Shown here in pieces: positions 49,215-59,972 of a stretch of DNA of 64,000 nt (within the stretch, counting starts at the first letter, position 1; each line of letters starts with the position of its first letter). Source of the DNA: Methanosphaera sp. ISO3-F5 (lineage in GTDB: Archaea; Methanobacteriota; Methanobacteria; Methanobacteriales; Methanobacteriaceae). Both the position numbers and the translations under genes were made by a program. The stretch lies in contig NZ_CP118753.2 of assembly GCF_034480035.2 (NCBI RefSeq), positions 1,977,075-2,041,074 of the forward strand, in the 5' to 3' direction. The notes beneath the pieces are model-generated. The model was not told the origin of the DNA. It saw only the letters and a list, made by a program, of their open reading frames with translations, and searched no databases.

Positions 49215-49242
49215 TAAAAAAAAGATCTAAAAATTATTATTT

Positions 49243-49743
49243 TTATTTTCTTTTAATAATAGCAATATCTCCGATAGTTGCTTCCCTGAATTGTCTAGGA
49301 TCTTGGAATTCTTTTTCATCGGAGTCTAATTTTTCAATTATCGTAACATTTAACAACTTTTCAATTTTACGAGCCAATTTTATGTCAGGAACCATTTTTC
49401 CCTGTTCAATCTTATGTATAACAGATTCCTTTTCATAAAGTTGTGCTCCAAATTCCTTCTGTGTTAAACCTTTAATTTCTCTTTTCTGACGAATTATCTG
49501 AGCATAATCTTCAACAATTTCAAACTCTTCTTCCCTGCTTCTTCTGGAATAAACTTTTCTCTGATTTTGTCTTTGTGCATTATTCACAACTTTTCTTTTT
49601 GGTGATTTACTTTTTGGTGGTTGAGGTTTACTCTGAACTTTCCCATACCTTGAGCATTCTTTACATGTTACCATTGTTGAATTATCAATTTTAGTTTTAT
49701 AAGGTTCACCTTTAATTTCTGTTCCACATATTTCACAGTTCAT
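49243..49743 (-). CDS. archaeal multiprotein bridging factor 1 (aMBF1)
   Basis: Helix-turn-helix transcription factor with an N-terminal zinc ribbon (CEIC and CKEC), a long Lys/Gln/Arg linker, and a C-terminal Xre-type HTH (IRQKREIKGLTQKEFGAQLYEKESVIHKIEQGKMVPD). The combination defines archaeal MBF1. The ATG at 49743 is preferred to a GTG at 49752, since GTGA lies before it. 166 aa. Confidence 0.93.
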   Translation of the reverse strand: MNCEICGTEIKGEPYKTKIDNSTMVTCKECSRYGKVQSKPQPPKSKSPKRKVVNNAQRQNQRKVYSRRSREEEFEIVEDYAQIIRQKREIKGLTQKEFGAQLYEKESVIHKIEQGKMVPDIKLARKIEKLLNVTIIEKLDSDEKEFQDPRQFREATIGDIAIIKRK

Positions 49744-50016
49744 TTTATTCACTTGATTTCTTTATATATAATACTCTGTTTTTTATCATTAAAAAAATCT
49801 TTTCATATTTCCTACTAATTATTTGATAAAGAAATATTTTTTTTTTATTAAAAAATTGGGGTGGTGATGCAAATACTTTAATAATAAGATGTTACTAAAA
49901 ATAATAATGTAGTGATTGAGAATATACAAAAATTAATAGAAAACATATAATTAAACTAATTAGTTTAGAATAAGATTCTAAAAAACGATAGGTGAATAGA
50001 AAAAGGAGGTATATTT

Positions 50017-51240
50017 ATGGAAGAATCAAGATTCGGGTCAAATGTTCAGGAAAATGAAGACATGGAATTATCTACTCTCCTAGATAAACATGAAACCATT
50101 GAACGTAACTTAACCTGGGAAGTAAGAAAATTAGAAAAAGATAAAGTATTACTGGAAAATGAAAATCTCAGATTAGACCGTGAAGTAAAATCATTAAAAA
50201 GTGAAATCAGCCGTTTCAGGACTCCACCACTCGTAATTGCAACAATATCTGAAATATTAGATGATAATCAGGTAGTTGTAAAAAGTACAACCGGACCATC
50301 TTTCCTACTTAAATATGCGGATAAAGATGCTAACAGGGTAGAAATTGGTTCAAGGGTAGCATTAAATCAGCAAACCTTCAGTATAGTGGATATATTAACC
50401 TCAGAAAAAGATCCATTAGTTTCTGGTATGGAAATTGATGAAGCACCAGACATATCTTATGATAAAATTGGTGGATTAAAAGATCAAATAAGGGAAACTA
50501 TTGAAACAGTAGAACTTCCACTTAAAAATCCTAAGATATTTGAAGAAGTGGGTATCACACCACCTAAAGGTGTATTATTCTATGGACCACCAGGAACAGG
50601 AAAAACATTACTTGCAAAAGCAGTGGCCCATGAAACCAATGCAACATTCATAAAGATAGTTGCATCAGAGTTTGTTAAAAAATACATCGGTGAAGGTTCA
50701 CGTCTAGTACGGGGAGTATTTGAATTAGCTAAGGAAAAAGCTCCTGCAATAATCTTCATAGATGAAATTGATGCAATTGCAGCAAAAAGATTACAAGGTT
50801 CCACTAGTGGTGACCGTGAAGTTCAAAGAACTCTCATGCAGTTACTTGCTGAAATGGACGGATTTGAATCCAGGGGAAATGTTGGAATTATTGCTGCAAC
50901 CAACAGGCCTGACATATTAGACCCTGCACTTGTACGTCCTGGAAGATTTGATCGTATCATAGAAGTTCCAGTACCTGATGATGAAGGAAAACTTGAAATC
51001 CTTAAAATACATACTAAGGACATGACATTAGATGATGATGTTGATTTAAGTCTTATAGCAGCTAATGCAAAATCAGCTTCTGGTGCAGATCTTAAATCCA
51101 TATGTACCGAGGCAGGTATGTTTGCTATAAGGGAAGAACATTACAGTGTATCTGCTAAAAACTTTGAAGATGCAGTGGATAAGGTAATGAATAAAAATAA
51201 AAATAATGAATTGAAAGAGTCTGGAGTAATGTATAATTAG
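50017..51240 (+). CDS. pan: proteasome-activating nucleotidase PAN
   Basis: Hexameric AAA ATPase that unfolds proteins and feeds them to the 20S proteasome. An N-terminal coiled coil (residues about 20-65) and an OB domain precede the AAA module. Walker A is GPPGTGKT, Walker B is [10 protein letters not shown], and the arginine fingers lie in [18 protein letters not shown]. The C-terminus is ...KESGVMYN, lacking a clear HbYX end (Val-Met-Tyr-Asn). AAGGAGGT precedes the ATG. 407 aa, slightly shorter than the usual 430. Confidence 0.95.
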   Translation: MEESRFGSNVQENEDMELSTLLDKHETIERNLTWEVRKLEKDKVLLENENLRLDREVKSLKSEISRFRTPPLVIATISEILDDNQVVVKSTTGPSFLLKYADKDANRVEIGSRVALNQQTFSIVDILTSEKDPLVSGMEIDEAPDISYDKIGGLKDQIRETIETVELPLKNPKIFEEVGITPPKGVLFYGPPGTGKTLLAKAVAHETNATFIKIVASEFVKKYIGEGSRLVRGVFELAKEKAPAIIFIDEIDAIAAKRLQGSTSGDREVQRTLMQLLAEMDGFESRGNVGIIAATNRPDILDPALVRPGRFDRIIEVPVPDDEGKLEILKIHTKDMTLDDDVDLSLIAANAKSASGADLKSICTEAGMFAIREEHYSVSAKNFEDAVDKVMNKNKNNELKESGVMYN

Positions 51241-51276
51241 GTACATTTTTCCTTTTTTCTCTTTTAATTAGATGGG

Positions 51277-51337
<61 letters not shown>

Positions 51338-51378
51338 CTTTTATATAAACTCCCACCAGTTATAATCAGTTACTATTT

Positions 51379-52149
51379 CTATATTATTTCTGATAGTTCT
51401 TCGATAGAACGTACCATTGTATGTTTATCTAGTTTTTCTACTTTTGGTCTTGTAATTATTATTACGGGGATGCCTAATTCTAGTGCTGCACTTATTTTGT
51501 TTTCTGTACCGCCACTTTCTCCGCTTTCTTTGGTGATTATTGCACTAATATCGTATTCTTTCATGATTGCCATATTGAATTCTTTGGAATATGTTCCTTG
51601 CATTGCAATGATATTGCTTGCGGGTACGCCTGTTTCCTGTGTTTTTGATATGCTGAAATTGTTTGGTAGTACTCTTGGCACTACTTGTTCTGGTTTTAGT
51701 GTTTCTGTGATTGTATGTAGGTTCAGTACTCCTGCTAGGTGCATTAGTTTCTTTTCTGTGCCTAGTAGTTCTTTGGCTTTGTTTGCTCCTTCTGGGAATG
51801 AGTCTACGTAGTGTATTAGGTCTGATTCTGGTAGTATTGTTGATGCTCTTTCGTATCTTATGTATCGGATTCCACTTTTTTCACAGCTTTCTATGGCTGT
51901 TTCTGTTGCTACTGCTGCGAATGGGTGTGTTGCATCAATTAGTGTGTTTATTTGTTTTTCTTTAATGACTTCTATGAAATCTTCCTCTTTCAATGCATGT
52001 GATATAACTTCACTTGCACCTGCAGATTCTGCTATTTTTCCACCATAGTCTGTGACTGTTGTAGCTAAAATGTAATTATTTGCGTCTTGACTTAAAAATT
52101 CTATAACTTTTGTTGCATCAGATGTACCAGACATCACAATATATCTCAT
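51379..52149 (-). CDS. cbiJ: precorrin-6A reductase
   Basis: Reduces cobalt-precorrin-6A with NAD(P)H in anaerobic corrin synthesis. The 256-aa protein begins MRYIVMSGTSDATKVIEFL and has the family motifs LIDATHPFA, RYERAS, VLPN and KESGESGGTENKI. The ATG at 52149 follows GGAGGAT. It joins cbiP (32031) as a corrinoid gene in this window, but far away. Confidence 0.92.
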   Translation of the reverse strand: MRYIVMSGTSDATKVIEFLSQDANNYILATTVTDYGGKIAESAGASEVISHALKEEDFIEVIKEKQINTLIDATHPFAAVATETAIESCEKSGIRYIRYERASTILPESDLIHYVDSFPEGANKAKELLGTEKKLMHLAGVLNLHTITETLKPEQVVPRVLPNNFSISKTQETGVPASNIIAMQGTYSKEFNMAIMKEYDISAIITKESGESGGTENKISAALELGIPVIIITRPKVEKLDKHTMVRSIEELSEII

Positions 52150-52360
52150 CTTATTATCCTCCACGGAATTCCTTAATATATCTATTACTTTTTCTATTCA
52201 ATATTATTAATACTATTTTTGTTAAACAAATTTGAAAAACAATAATAATAAAATTAAAACACACAAACCAAGAGAAATTCAAAAACATAATATTTAATTC
52301 AAGAATTTTTGAATATAACTTAATATACTTAAACATTTATACTACTATTAGTGATAAAAC

Positions 52361-52570
52361 ATGATAGAAACAAAAATACAAGAAGAATACCAAATAAAAA
52401 TACCAAAAGAGATATACAACACCCTAAACATAAAAACAGACGATAAACTAATTTGGAACATAAAAGAAGATGAAATAATAATAAAAATAAAAAACGAAAA
52501 AAAATTAAAGAATAAACAAATATCCTTCATAGACGACGAAGAAATAGAATCAATAATAATAGAAAAATGA
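52361..52570 (+). CDS. AbrB/MazE-like DNA-binding protein
   Basis: 69 aa. The first 45 residues fit a swapped-hairpin AbrB domain (QIKIPKEIYNTLNIKTDDKLIWNIKEDEIIIK). The tail is Lys/Ile/Glu-rich. Such proteins are antitoxins or small regulators, but no toxin gene is adjacent. GTGATAAAAC precedes the ATG. The strand is extremely A-rich. It converges on the P-type ATPase. Confidence 0.68.
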   Translation: MIETKIQEEYQIKIPKEIYNTLNIKTDDKLIWNIKEDEIIIKIKNEKKLKNKQISFIDDEEIESIIIEK

Positions 52571-52575
52571 AAAAA

Positions 52576-55062
52576 CTAGATAATAGAATTTTCAAATTTT
52601 CTAATAATCTTCTCAGCAACAAAGATAGTTAAAGAAACTAAAATTATTAACAACCAACTTTCTAAAGGAATACTTGTAGTATGGAAAATACTTTGAAGCA
52701 ACGGCACATAAATAGCACATAACTGCAAAATAAATGAAGCAAACACAGCAACTATCAAAGTCCTATTACTCTTAGCACTATTAGACCTGCAATTAAACAC
52801 ATTAAACAACTGATACATAACAAACACACAAAAAGCTATACTACTAGCAAGCAATTGAGGAGTACCAGCAGACAATTCATACAAATACAATCCAATAGTA
52901 CCAACTGCCATAACCATACCAATCAAAGAAATATGCAACAAGTTATCCCTTGATAAAATATTCTCATCACTAGGCGGAATATTCATAATATCCCTATCAC
53001 TGCCCTCAACACCTAAAGACTGAGCAGGCGGACCATCCATAATAATATTAATCCATAACAACTGCACAGGATTAAAAGGAAGAGGCACAACAAGCACCGA
53101 CGAAACAAGAATTGTTAGAATAGCAGCAATATTTGTAGACAACTGAAACTTAATAAACCGCTTAATATTAGAGTAAATAGTTCTACCCTCTTTAATAGCA
53201 TAAATGATAGTTGAAAAATTATCATCCTCAAGAATCATATCACTAGATTCCTTAGCAACATCAGTACCAGAACCCATACTCACCCCAATATTAGCAATAT
53301 TCAATGCCGGTGCATCATTCACACCATCACCAGTCATCGAAACAATCTCATCATTACTTTTCAAAGCCTTAACAATCTTAACCTTCTGTTCAGGGAAAAC
53401 CCTAGCATAAACATTAGTAACCTTAACAGCCTCCCTAAGCTCTTCACTAGAAAGCTTCTCAATCTCAGGACCAGTTAAAACATTCTCATAATTATCAATA
53501 TCAACTAATTTTGCAATAGCAGATGCAGTATTCTTATGATCACCAGTAATCATTTTAACAGTTATACCCGCATTTTTACAAGTATGAATTGCATCTTTAA
53601 CACCCTCTCTTGGAGGATCCATCATACCAACAATTCCCGTAATGATAAGATTATTCTCCAAATCATTAATAGAATGACTAGTATAATCATCAACCTTCTT
53701 ATAAGCAAACAATATAACCCTCAAAGCATTAGAGGTGAACTCTGATACAATACTCTTAATCTTTTCAACATCTTCCTGACACATTAACCGGATACTGCCA
53801 TCATCATCAATGAACTCACATTTTTCTAAAAGAATCTCCGGAGCACCCTTAACAAGAACATACTCCTCCGAATCAATACGATTAACAGTAGTCATTCTCT
53901 TCCTGGAACTGTCCAAAGGAATTTCATATAAGCGTTCATTAACAACTTCCGAATAATTTTTCAAACTATAATCTAATATTGAAATATCAGTAGGATCACC
54001 TAACCTATTATCCTTACTAATCTTAGCATTATTACATAATTGACCAATAGTACAAGTCATACCCTTATTATATGTGTAATCATCAGTAACAGTTAACTGG
54101 TTCATAGTAAGAGTACCAGTTTTATCACTACAAATCACACTACATGAACCTAAAGTTTCAACAGCCAACAATTTCCTGATAATAGCCTTATTTCCAGCCA
54201 TCTTCTGCATACCCATAGCAAGGGTTAAAGTCAGGATTGCAGGCAAACCTTCAGGAATAGCAGCCACAGCCAAACTAACAGCAGTCATGAAAGTGTTAGC
54301 AATAGGAATACCCTGCATCATCTCAAGAACAAATATTAAGATACAAATAATCACAGAAAACAGGCTCAGAGTCTTACTAAGAGTTTCTATCTTAATTTCA
54401 AGAGGAGTCTTATCGCTCTCCTCCTGAATCATTGAGGCAATCTCACCCATCTTAGTCTGCATACCAATACTTGACACAACACCCAAAGCTCTTCCCTTAG
54501 ACACAGTAGTATTCATGTAAGCACGGTTTTCTTCACCAGTATCCTTAGTAACAGGTAATGATTCACCAGTTAAAGAGGATTCATCCACCTTACAATTATA
54601 AGTTTCAATTAACTTTAAATCTGCAGGAACATTATCTCCCTCTTCAAGAACAACAATATCACCTACAGTAATGTTAGCAACATCAATTTCCTCTTTCTTA
54701 CCATCTCTTACAATGATACTCGTCTTAGAAGACATTGACTTCAATTTTTCCATAGCATTTTCTGCCTTGTTTTCCTGATGATACCCCATCACAGCATTCA
54801 ATATCACAACAAAGAATATTACTCCAGCATCAATAACATCATTGATAAGTAAAGAAATTACTCCCGCTATAATTAATAATATGGTTAAAGGTTCAGTGAA
54901 CTGCAGTAAAAACTTTTTCAACTCACTTTCTTTTTCCTTTTCAATCAGCGTATTCTTCCCATAAGTACCAATTCTCTTCTCAGCTTCTGCACTTGTTAAA
55001 CCATTAAGGGTAGTGTCATATTCGGCTAAAATATTATCTATATTGTTCTCATCATCTGTCAT
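52576..55062 (-). CDS. P-type cation-transporting ATPase (calcium/PMR1 type)
   Basis: 828-aa P-type (P2A) pump. TGES is in the actuator domain; the phosphorylation motif is CSDKTGTLTMNQLTVTD; KGAPE lies in the nucleotide domain and MITGDH and MTGDGVNDAPAL in the hinge. There are ten membrane helices. The transported ion is likely calcium or manganese, by similarity. Its start follows the UPF0146 stop by 3 bases, so both are cotranscribed. Confidence 0.92.
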   Translation of the reverse strand: MTDDENNIDNILAEYDTTLNGLTSAEAEKRIGTYGKNTLIEKEKESELKKFLLQFTEPLTILLIIAGVISLLINDVIDAGVIFFVVILNAVMGYHQENKAENAMEKLKSMSSKTSIIVRDGKKEEIDVANITVGDIVVLEEGDNVPADLKLIETYNCKVDESSLTGESLPVTKDTGEENRAYMNTTVSKGRALGVVSSIGMQTKMGEIASMIQEESDKTPLEIKIETLSKTLSLFSVIICILIFVLEMMQGIPIANTFMTAVSLAVAAIPEGLPAILTLTLAMGMQKMAGNKAIIRKLLAVETLGSCSVICSDKTGTLTMNQLTVTDDYTYNKGMTCTIGQLCNNAKISKDNRLGDPTDISILDYSLKNYSEVVNERLYEIPLDSSRKRMTTVNRIDSEEYVLVKGAPEILLEKCEFIDDDGSIRLMCQEDVEKIKSIVSEFTSNALRVILFAYKKVDDYTSHSINDLENNLIITGIVGMMDPPREGVKDAIHTCKNAGITVKMITGDHKNTASAIAKLVDIDNYENVLTGPEIEKLSSEELREAVKVTNVYARVFPEQKVKIVKALKSNDEIVSMTGDGVNDAPALNIANIGVSMGSGTDVAKESSDMILEDDNFSTIIYAIKEGRTIYSNIKRFIKFQLSTNIAAILTILVSSVLVVPLPFNPVQLLWINIIMDGPPAQSLGVEGSDRDIMNIPPSDENILSRDNLLHISLIGMVMAVGTIGLYLYELSAGTPQLLASSIAFCVFVMYQLFNVFNCRSNSAKSNRTLIVAVFASFILQLCAIYVPLLQSIFHTTSIPLESWLLIILVSLTIFVAEKIIRKFENSII

Positions 55063-55065
55063 ACT

Positions 55066-55473
55066 TTATTTCCTCTTATACTCATAAAAAACACTTCTCT
55101 TATAATTCACGAGCTTTAATTTATTCTGTAAATTATAACTGATCTCTTCAGTAAATAAAGGTTTGATAATAATATCCGCATCATACCTAACACCTAAATT
55201 AAATATGGAGTTCTGTAACTCCTCCGGAGGCCTCACAGCATATATTAAGTCAGCACCTTCATAGATATAATCTTCCGGATCAGTAATATCATCCATTACT
55301 ACACTTTCATTTGCCGGATAAATATCGACAAGTTCAATGTTACACGTAGGTAATTCTTTTTTAAGAATATTACTTGGCTCAAGTACTCGTCCAACACCTA
55401 CTTCAACAATCTTTTCACTATCTCTATAATTATTTATAATGTAATCAGTAAAACTAGTCCATAGGTTACTCAT
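55066..55473 (-). CDS. UPF0146 family protein
   Basis: 135-aa archaeal protein with a truncated SAM-methyltransferase-like Rossmann fold: KIVEVGVGRVLEPSNIL, then ELVDIYP and DLIYAVRPPEEL. It matches UPF0146. Biological role unknown. GTGA precedes the ATG. Confidence 0.83.
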   Translation of the reverse strand: MSNLWTSFTDYIINNYRDSEKIVEVGVGRVLEPSNILKKELPTCNIELVDIYPANESVVMDDITDPEDYIYEGADLIYAVRPPEELQNSIFNLGVRYDADIIIKPLFTEEISYNLQNKLKLVNYKRSVFYEYKRK

Positions 55474-55632
55474 TATAATTTCACTCTAGAATTCTTAATT
55501 TATCATATAATAATTATTATTGTTTTCATAGTAACTAAAATTTTTTCATAATATACATTAATTGATAAAATATTAATTTTATTAAAATAAAAAAGTAAAA
55601 TAATAGAAAAAAAATAATAAGATAGTGAATTT

Positions 55633-56070
55633 ATGATTATCAGAGAATTTAAACCTACAGACTTGGACGATGTTCTAACAATAGAATACGAAGCATTTCC
55701 CGACCCATACCCAATTGACGTACTAATCAACTTACATGAAAGAGGAGCAGGATTCATCGTAGCAGAAGTAGGAAAACGAGTAGTAGGATACAATATTTTC
55801 TGGATACATGAAGGCATAGGACACATAATAGCCATAGCAGTAAATTCCAACTTTAGAAACATGAGTGTAGGCTCATTACTCCTGGACAAAAGCCTAAAAG
55901 TATTAAAATACAATGGAATCACCAAAGTACAACTAGAAGTCAGAAAATCAAACATAAAAGCAATAAACTTCTACATCAAACACGGCTTCACAGCAATCAG
56001 CGAAGAAGACAACTACTACAGTGATGGAGAAGCAGCCCTCATCATGGAATACCAACACCATAACAATTAA
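55633..56070 (+). CDS. GNAT acetyltransferase, RimI-like
   Basis: 145 aa. It starts MIIREFKPTDLDDVLTIEYEAFPDPYP, as in archaeal N-terminal (Ard1/RimI) acetyltransferases. The acetyl-CoA loop has RNMSVGSLLLDKSL rather than the usual R/Q-x-x-G-x-G/A, so one glycine is replaced by Met-Ser. LEVRKSNIKAINFYIKHGF is canonical. GTGA precedes the ATG. Confidence 0.87.
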   Translation: MIIREFKPTDLDDVLTIEYEAFPDPYPIDVLINLHERGAGFIVAEVGKRVVGYNIFWIHEGIGHIIAIAVNSNFRNMSVGSLLLDKSLKVLKYNGITKVQLEVRKSNIKAINFYIKHGFTAISEEDNYYSDGEAALIMEYQHHNN

Positions 56071-56223
56071 AAAGACCAATTAACAACTAACAAATCATCA
56101 TCATCCATATATCATATGAAAAATACAGATACAACATACATAACAATAAGTTGTTGCAGAAGTTTTTGGAACATCTCCTCAAAATATATCAAAACATAAT
56201 AAAAGTTTTTAATTATCATAATG

Positions 56224-57876
56224 TTATATTTGGATTATATTATCGTATTCGCATTGTATTTCATCAGTTAGTATTATGGTTGTCTTGTTTTGCATAAGTT
56301 TTCTTAAACTTTGAATGGCTTTTTGTTTTGTTATATTGTCTATGTTTGACATGACATTATCTATTATAAGTATCTTTGATTCTTTAACATAAGCTCTTGT
56401 CAGGAGTATTAGTTCACGTTCGCCCCGACTGAGGTTATTGTTTTCATCGGATATTATAGTATCATACTGTTCTGGTAGTTTCATTATGAATTCATGGCTT
56501 CCTACTTCTTTTGCTGCTTTAACTATGTCTTCGTGACTTATATTGTCTGTTGAATAGGCTATGTTTTCCATGACACTAGCAGTATATAACTGATTATTTT
56601 CTGATAGTATTGTGCAGGACTCTATTATGTTCTTTTGTGGTATATTGGTTATGTTCTTGCCATCTAATAGTATTTCACCTGAGTCTATTTCATAGAACTT
56701 TGTTAACAGGTTTGTGATGGTTGATTTTCCACTAGATACTTTACCTTTAACTATTGTTTTAGTTTTGTCACCTATTTTAAAGTTCACATTATCCAATATT
56801 TTCTTGTCATCATAACTGAATGAAACGTTCTTGAATTCGATTTCTCCATGGGATATGTTTTCAACTTTTTCGATATTTTCTTCTTCGTCAGGTTCATGCA
56901 GAAAATCATATATTTTTATGAAGCTGGAATATGCTGTCTGTACTTCCCGTAATGTTTTTCCAAAGTATTTAAGTTGGTTAATGATTATCTGTCCATATAA
57001 TATTAATTCTAGCACAATATTAAGTGTTATTGTTTTATCAAATAACATGATTATAGCAATTACGTATATTATGATGTAGACGAGGTTAGACATTAATAAG
57101 GATATTGGTTCAATAAGTACTGCTCTGGTAGTTGCGTTACTGAAAGCTTTTTTATCTAGGAGGTTTAGTTTGTCAAATCTGTCTTCACTATAACTGTTAT
57201 TGTCATCCTTGTTTACTACTGTTTTGTTCAGGAGCGTATCTCCTATTACGGATATCATTTTACCCATGTATTCTCGTGATTCCTTCATGTAATCTATAGC
57301 ATACTTGTTGATTAGTGCAATAAATATGAAGCTCACTATCATTATTAACAGGTACCATTTGGTTAATTCCCAGTCAAGCATTAACATCATAAATACTGCC
57401 AGTATTAATAACAGCATTTTAGAGATTATTGTTGATAATTTAACACCAACAAATCCCCGTATGACAAGAGTATCATGGTTGATTCTAGACATAATTTCTC
57501 CTGAATTGGTGTCATTCAGGTATTTGTAGTTAATGCTGTGAACTTTTTTATCAATTCTTTCACGTAAATCTAATGTAATCTTATCACTTACAGGATAGGT
57601 TATGTACGTAATAACTATTTTAAGAATATACGTTATCAGGATAAGTACGGTTGCCTCAATTAGTAGATTAGTAAATTTTGATGAGAAAAATATTGTACTT
57701 CCAACCTTATAATCTCCAAACATGTTAATTACTTTTCCTAATATTTTAGGCAAGTAAATGGCACTTAATGAGTATATTAGTACTAATGTGGTGATTATTA
57801 TAAATCGTAGACTATGTGGCTTTAATAGTTTCTCTAAGAAATGTATAAAATCATAATAATCTGCAGGTTTCTTCAT
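56224..57876 (-). CDS. ABC exporter half-transporter, pair 1 subunit B (atypical ATPase site)
   Basis: 550 aa: six-helix membrane domain (1-330), then the ATPase domain. Walker A GKVSSGKST at 378-386; signature LSRGE at 482-486; Walker B KILIID at 501-506. The residue after the Walker B Asp is Asn507, not the catalytic Glu. The H-loop His is replaced by Asp538 (LTDE). The Q-loop Gln is replaced by Glu426. The start overlaps the stop of subunit A by four bases (ATGA). It is paralogous to 59973-61625. Confidence 0.88.
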   Translation of the reverse strand: MKKPADYYDFIHFLEKLLKPHSLRFIIITTLVLIYSLSAIYLPKILGKVINMFGDYKVGSTIFFSSKFTNLLIEATVLILITYILKIVITYITYPVSDKITLDLRERIDKKVHSINYKYLNDTNSGEIMSRINHDTLVIRGFVGVKLSTIISKMLLLILAVFMMLMLDWELTKWYLLIMIVSFIFIALINKYAIDYMKESREYMGKMISVIGDTLLNKTVVNKDDNNSYSEDRFDKLNLLDKKAFSNATTRAVLIEPISLLMSNLVYIIIYVIAIIMLFDKTITLNIVLELILYGQIIINQLKYFGKTLREVQTAYSSFIKIYDFLHEPDEEENIEKVENISHGEIEFKNVSFSYDDKKILDNVNFKIGDKTKTIVKGKVSSGKSTITNLLTKFYEIDSGEILLDGKNITNIPQKNIIESCTILSENNQLYTASVMENIAYSTDNISHEDIVKAAKEVGSHEFIMKLPEQYDTIISDENNNLSRGERELILLTRAYVKESKILIIDNVMSNIDNITKQKAIQSLRKLMQNKTTIILTDEIQCEYDNIIQI

Positions 57877-59591
57877 AATAACATCCCCTTATCTGTATTA
57901 ACCAGGTTTTTATAATATTCTGAATTTTCTATTAATTCTGAATGTGTGCCTATAGTACTAATTTTTCCATCATCCAATAGTATTATTTTATCCATGTTTT
58001 CGAGTATTTCAATGTTGTCTGTTACAAGAATTATTGTCTTATTCTTTAAATGTTCCTTAATCTTTTTGAACATCTTGTACTGTGAATTTTTATCATAGGT
58101 ATTGAACACATTATCAAATAGGTATATGTCAGCCTTTTTCACTAGGCAACGCATTATGTTCAGCCTACTTTTTATGCTTGTGGATAAATTCACACCTTTT
58201 TCATTGACTTTAAATTCTAAAAAGTCATCTATGTCATCAACACATTCATCTAAACCGGATAATTCTGCTGATAAATGGATTTCATCCGTATTGATCGAAT
58301 CATTATTTAGGGTAATGTTTGTTTTCACTGTATCATTAAAAAGGAAACTTTTTTGTGTTGCAAATGATAATTTACTTTTTAAGTCTTTGCTTTTAATTTG
58401 ATTAATATCATTACCATCTATCTTTATTTCACCATTGGTACATGGATATAATCCGTTTAAAAGTGATAAAACTGTTGATTTTCCACTTGCAGTTTTACCT
58501 ACAATTGCTATTGTAGATTCTTTTTCAACATTAAATGTCATATCACTGATAACATCCTCTGTTCCATATTTGAAGCTTACATCATTAAATTCGATTATGT
58601 TCTGATTATCATTGTTTTTAAATTCATAATCCTCTTCTTCCAGCATATCTTCAAGAATTAATACTTCTTCAATTCTTTTTGATGTTCCATTTACTTTTGT
58701 TAATGAGTTAAATATGGTTGGTAACGTTTTTATACTGCCTAAAGTAAACAGTACCCACTGGAAAAAGATCACTACTTCCAACATATCCATCCGTACGCTA
58801 ATTACTTCACGGGTGGTGAATATTATCATCACCACAATGAACAAATTAAATATTATTAAAAATAATGGATAGAAATAACTTGTTCTTTTAGAATAATTCA
58901 GACTAGTATTATATGATGTTTCTATAGCACCCTGAAATGCTTCTTTTTCATATTTTTGTTTGTTATTCAACCGTACATTATCAAACATTAATGCTCCTTG
59001 TCTAAACAGGAAATTAATGCCTGCAAATGTTTTTTTAAGTCCGAAATAATGATCACATGCGTACCTTACTATTATATAAACAAAGACTAGCAGCATTGCC
59101 ATTAAAATCAGGTATACAGTTCCCAGGAAAGAACTCATATAATTAAGTTCTAGGTACATTATTAGAAATACGAAGGGAATAAGTGATGAAAAACCAAGAA
59201 CGTTAAATATGAAGTTTCTCATAGTAAACATTCCCCTGGTAGTACGACTCATCAATCCAGTGCTTTTAAACTTCTGAATTTCTCCGATAGGTGCATTAGC
59301 ATATACGTGAAACAATCTTTTTCTGATATTGTATCCTGTAGATGATGCTATGTTCACTGCAATATAATAAACTGCTAATAAGGCCAGTATAGTTATTATG
59401 GTTGCCACTATCAGAATTATTTCATTTTTGCCCAATAATTCCAGATTTTTTCCTTTTAGGGCTAAATTAAGTATTTTTCCCACAAGATATATTCCGTAGA
59501 ACTGGGAACTTGTTGCAATAAACTGGAAAATGATGAGTGGAATAATTTTCTTCCACTGAGTTTTTAAAAAATATTTTAATAACATCTTCAT
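57873..59591 (-). CDS. ABC exporter half-transporter, pair 1 subunit A (atypical ATPase site)
   Basis: 572 aa: membrane domain then ATPase domain. Walker A GKTASGKS at 365-372 and Q-loop Gln413 are normal. The signature is LSTSI (469-473), far from LSGGQ. Walker B Asp493 is followed by Asn494 instead of Glu, and the H-loop His is replaced by Asp525 (VTDN). Probably forms a heterodimer with subunit B. Substrate unknown. The nearest in-frame Met is M3, but M1 is kept. Confidence 0.86.
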   Translation of the reverse strand: MKMLLKYFLKTQWKKIIPLIIFQFIATSSQFYGIYLVGKILNLALKGKNLELLGKNEIILIVATIITILALLAVYYIAVNIASSTGYNIRKRLFHVYANAPIGEIQKFKSTGLMSRTTRGMFTMRNFIFNVLGFSSLIPFVFLIMYLELNYMSSFLGTVYLILMAMLLVFVYIIVRYACDHYFGLKKTFAGINFLFRQGALMFDNVRLNNKQKYEKEAFQGAIETSYNTSLNYSKRTSYFYPLFLIIFNLFIVVMIIFTTREVISVRMDMLEVVIFFQWVLFTLGSIKTLPTIFNSLTKVNGTSKRIEEVLILEDMLEEEDYEFKNNDNQNIIEFNDVSFKYGTEDVISDMTFNVEKESTIAIVGKTASGKSTVLSLLNGLYPCTNGEIKIDGNDINQIKSKDLKSKLSFATQKSFLFNDTVKTNITLNNDSINTDEIHLSAELSGLDECVDDIDDFLEFKVNEKGVNLSTSIKSRLNIMRCLVKKADIYLFDNVFNTYDKNSQYKMFKKIKEHLKNKTIILVTDNIEILENMDKIILLDDGKISTIGTHSELIENSEYYKNLVNTDKGMLL

Positions 59592-59972
59592 TTTAACACT
59601 TTATTTTATAATTTAATTGTTTTTATTAAGTTTCATTATTTCCAATAAAAATAATCATATTTGATTGTATTTTAATATAAAAAGAAATATTTGTCATATT
59701 ATTTAATATGAAACTTGTATGTTTGTATATTTGTTAAACATTTTAATAAAATTTTATTTTCTAGAAATTCATTAGAAAAATATTGTTATTACAATAAAAA
59801 TAGTTATTTTTTTCCCATTTACAATTAGTATTGAATACTAAAGGGTGGAACATTAATTTTTTTCTATATGATCTTGAAAAGGGGTGGTGGTGGTGATTGT
59901 GTTAGACATAGTAGTACTAATAGGTAGTACTACATATGACAACATTCAAGTCTTATTTTATCCATCAATATC
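59592..59972. other. intergenic stretch between the two ABC operons
   Basis: About 380 A+T-rich bases. The right end holds the 3' region of the second operon with a 9-bp inverted repeat (59911-59933) and a GGGGTGGTGGTGGTG run at 59881-59895. The left end must contain the promoter of pair 1. No credible gene. Confidence 0.5.
59911..59933. terminator. 9-bp perfect inverted repeat after pair 2 operon
   Basis: GTAGTACTA and TAGTACTAC separated by ATAGG, 40 bases beyond the stop of the 59973 gene in its reading direction. It could be a 3' hairpin or an operator of the next operon. Confidence 0.35.

Noticed and set aside
56100..56200. GGATGATGATGA on the minus strand, resembling a C box
   Set aside because: No CTGA D box at suitable distance and no terminal stem, so not a C/D sRNA.
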